From Paracoccaceae bacterium (lineage in GTDB: Bacteria > Pseudomonadota > Alphaproteobacteria > Rhodobacterales > Rhodobacteraceae), in contig JABSSD010000118.1 in assembly GCA_013214575.1 (NCBI GenBank), forward strand, positions 62,001-126,000: 64,000 bases of DNA, read 5' to 3'. The position numbers and the translations under genes are program-made. This document shows, piece after piece, positions 63,959 through 64,000 of this stretch (positions are counted from its first letter, which is position 1; each line of letters begins with the position of its first letter). Under the pieces are notes generated by a model. That model worked only from the letters and a program-made list of their open reading frames with translations. It was not told the origin of the DNA and did no database searches.

Positions 63959-64000
63959 CTGCCAATCCCCGGTTGTGTGAATGGCGCAATGAGGCATTTA

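Overview
The window looks like a chromosomal segment of a marine alphaproteobacterium of the order Rhodobacterales (Roseobacter group). The support is indirect: high G+C and GC-rich third codon positions, an aerobic (cob-type) cobalamin pathway, a fused carnitine dehydrogenase/thioesterase, an aminoethylphosphonate locus, a hemP/imelysin iron locus, and short REP-like hairpins between genes. I see no rRNA, tRNA, CRISPR array, transposase, phage gene or replication origin. Nearly all of it is dense coding sequence, much of it in operons whose genes overlap by 1-8 bases.

Layout. 1-4.5 kb: start of an exported protein, a DUF983 protein, a NUDIX hydrolase, a DMT exporter, and a DUF2061/fatty acid desaturase pair divergent from an XRE-type regulator. 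4.5-8.9 kb: carnitine catabolism (BKACE cleavage enzyme, carnitine dehydrogenase-thioesterase fusion, SDR) with a divergent GlxA/AraC activator. 9-15.6 kb: aldo/keto reductase, rhodanese, a lone ImuA-like protein, a repeat-rich 360-bp gap, a YceI protein, an MFS transporter and methionyl-tRNA synthetase. 15.6-22.2 kb: iron locus (hemP, imelysin, bacterioferritin-associated ferredoxin, bacterioferritin, di-heme oxidoreductase, second imelysin, DUF1513) with a TGA-N9-TCA iron operator upstream. 22.3-24.7 kb: glpR-glpD.

24.8-42 kb: a nearly complete set for making and adenosylating cobyrinic acid a,c-diamide by the aerobic route. cobO is on the minus strand. A first cobalamin riboswitch leads DUF1636-cobW-cobN-cobG-cobH-cobI-cobJ-(cobK, opposite strand)-cobL-cobE-cobM-cobB-cobA-DUF1636. 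A second riboswitch leads cbtB-cbtA, followed by a His-rich envelope protein and cobF. cobS, cobT, cobQ, cobD/C, cobP/U/V and cobR are not here. The two DUF1636 proteins that bracket the run, and the His-rich protein between the cobalt transporter and cobF, are the least explained parts.

42-44.3 kb: a NIT-domain chemoreceptor. 44.4-57.9 kb: 2-aminoethylphosphonate use, with phnW, phnA, phnY and pbfA as the catabolic arm, a divergent LysR regulator, an ABC importer (binding protein, ATPase, fused permease), a DMT transporter, and a HisN-like phosphatase with a DeoR regulator at the far end. 57.9-64 kb: a BMP-type nucleoside/nucleobase ABC importer followed by a cytosine deaminase.

A family of hairpin repeats (24747-24823, 27295-27373, 59275-59379) sits between genes, two of the copies inside same-strand gene runs. 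Their second hairpin keeps its pairing through compensatory base changes.
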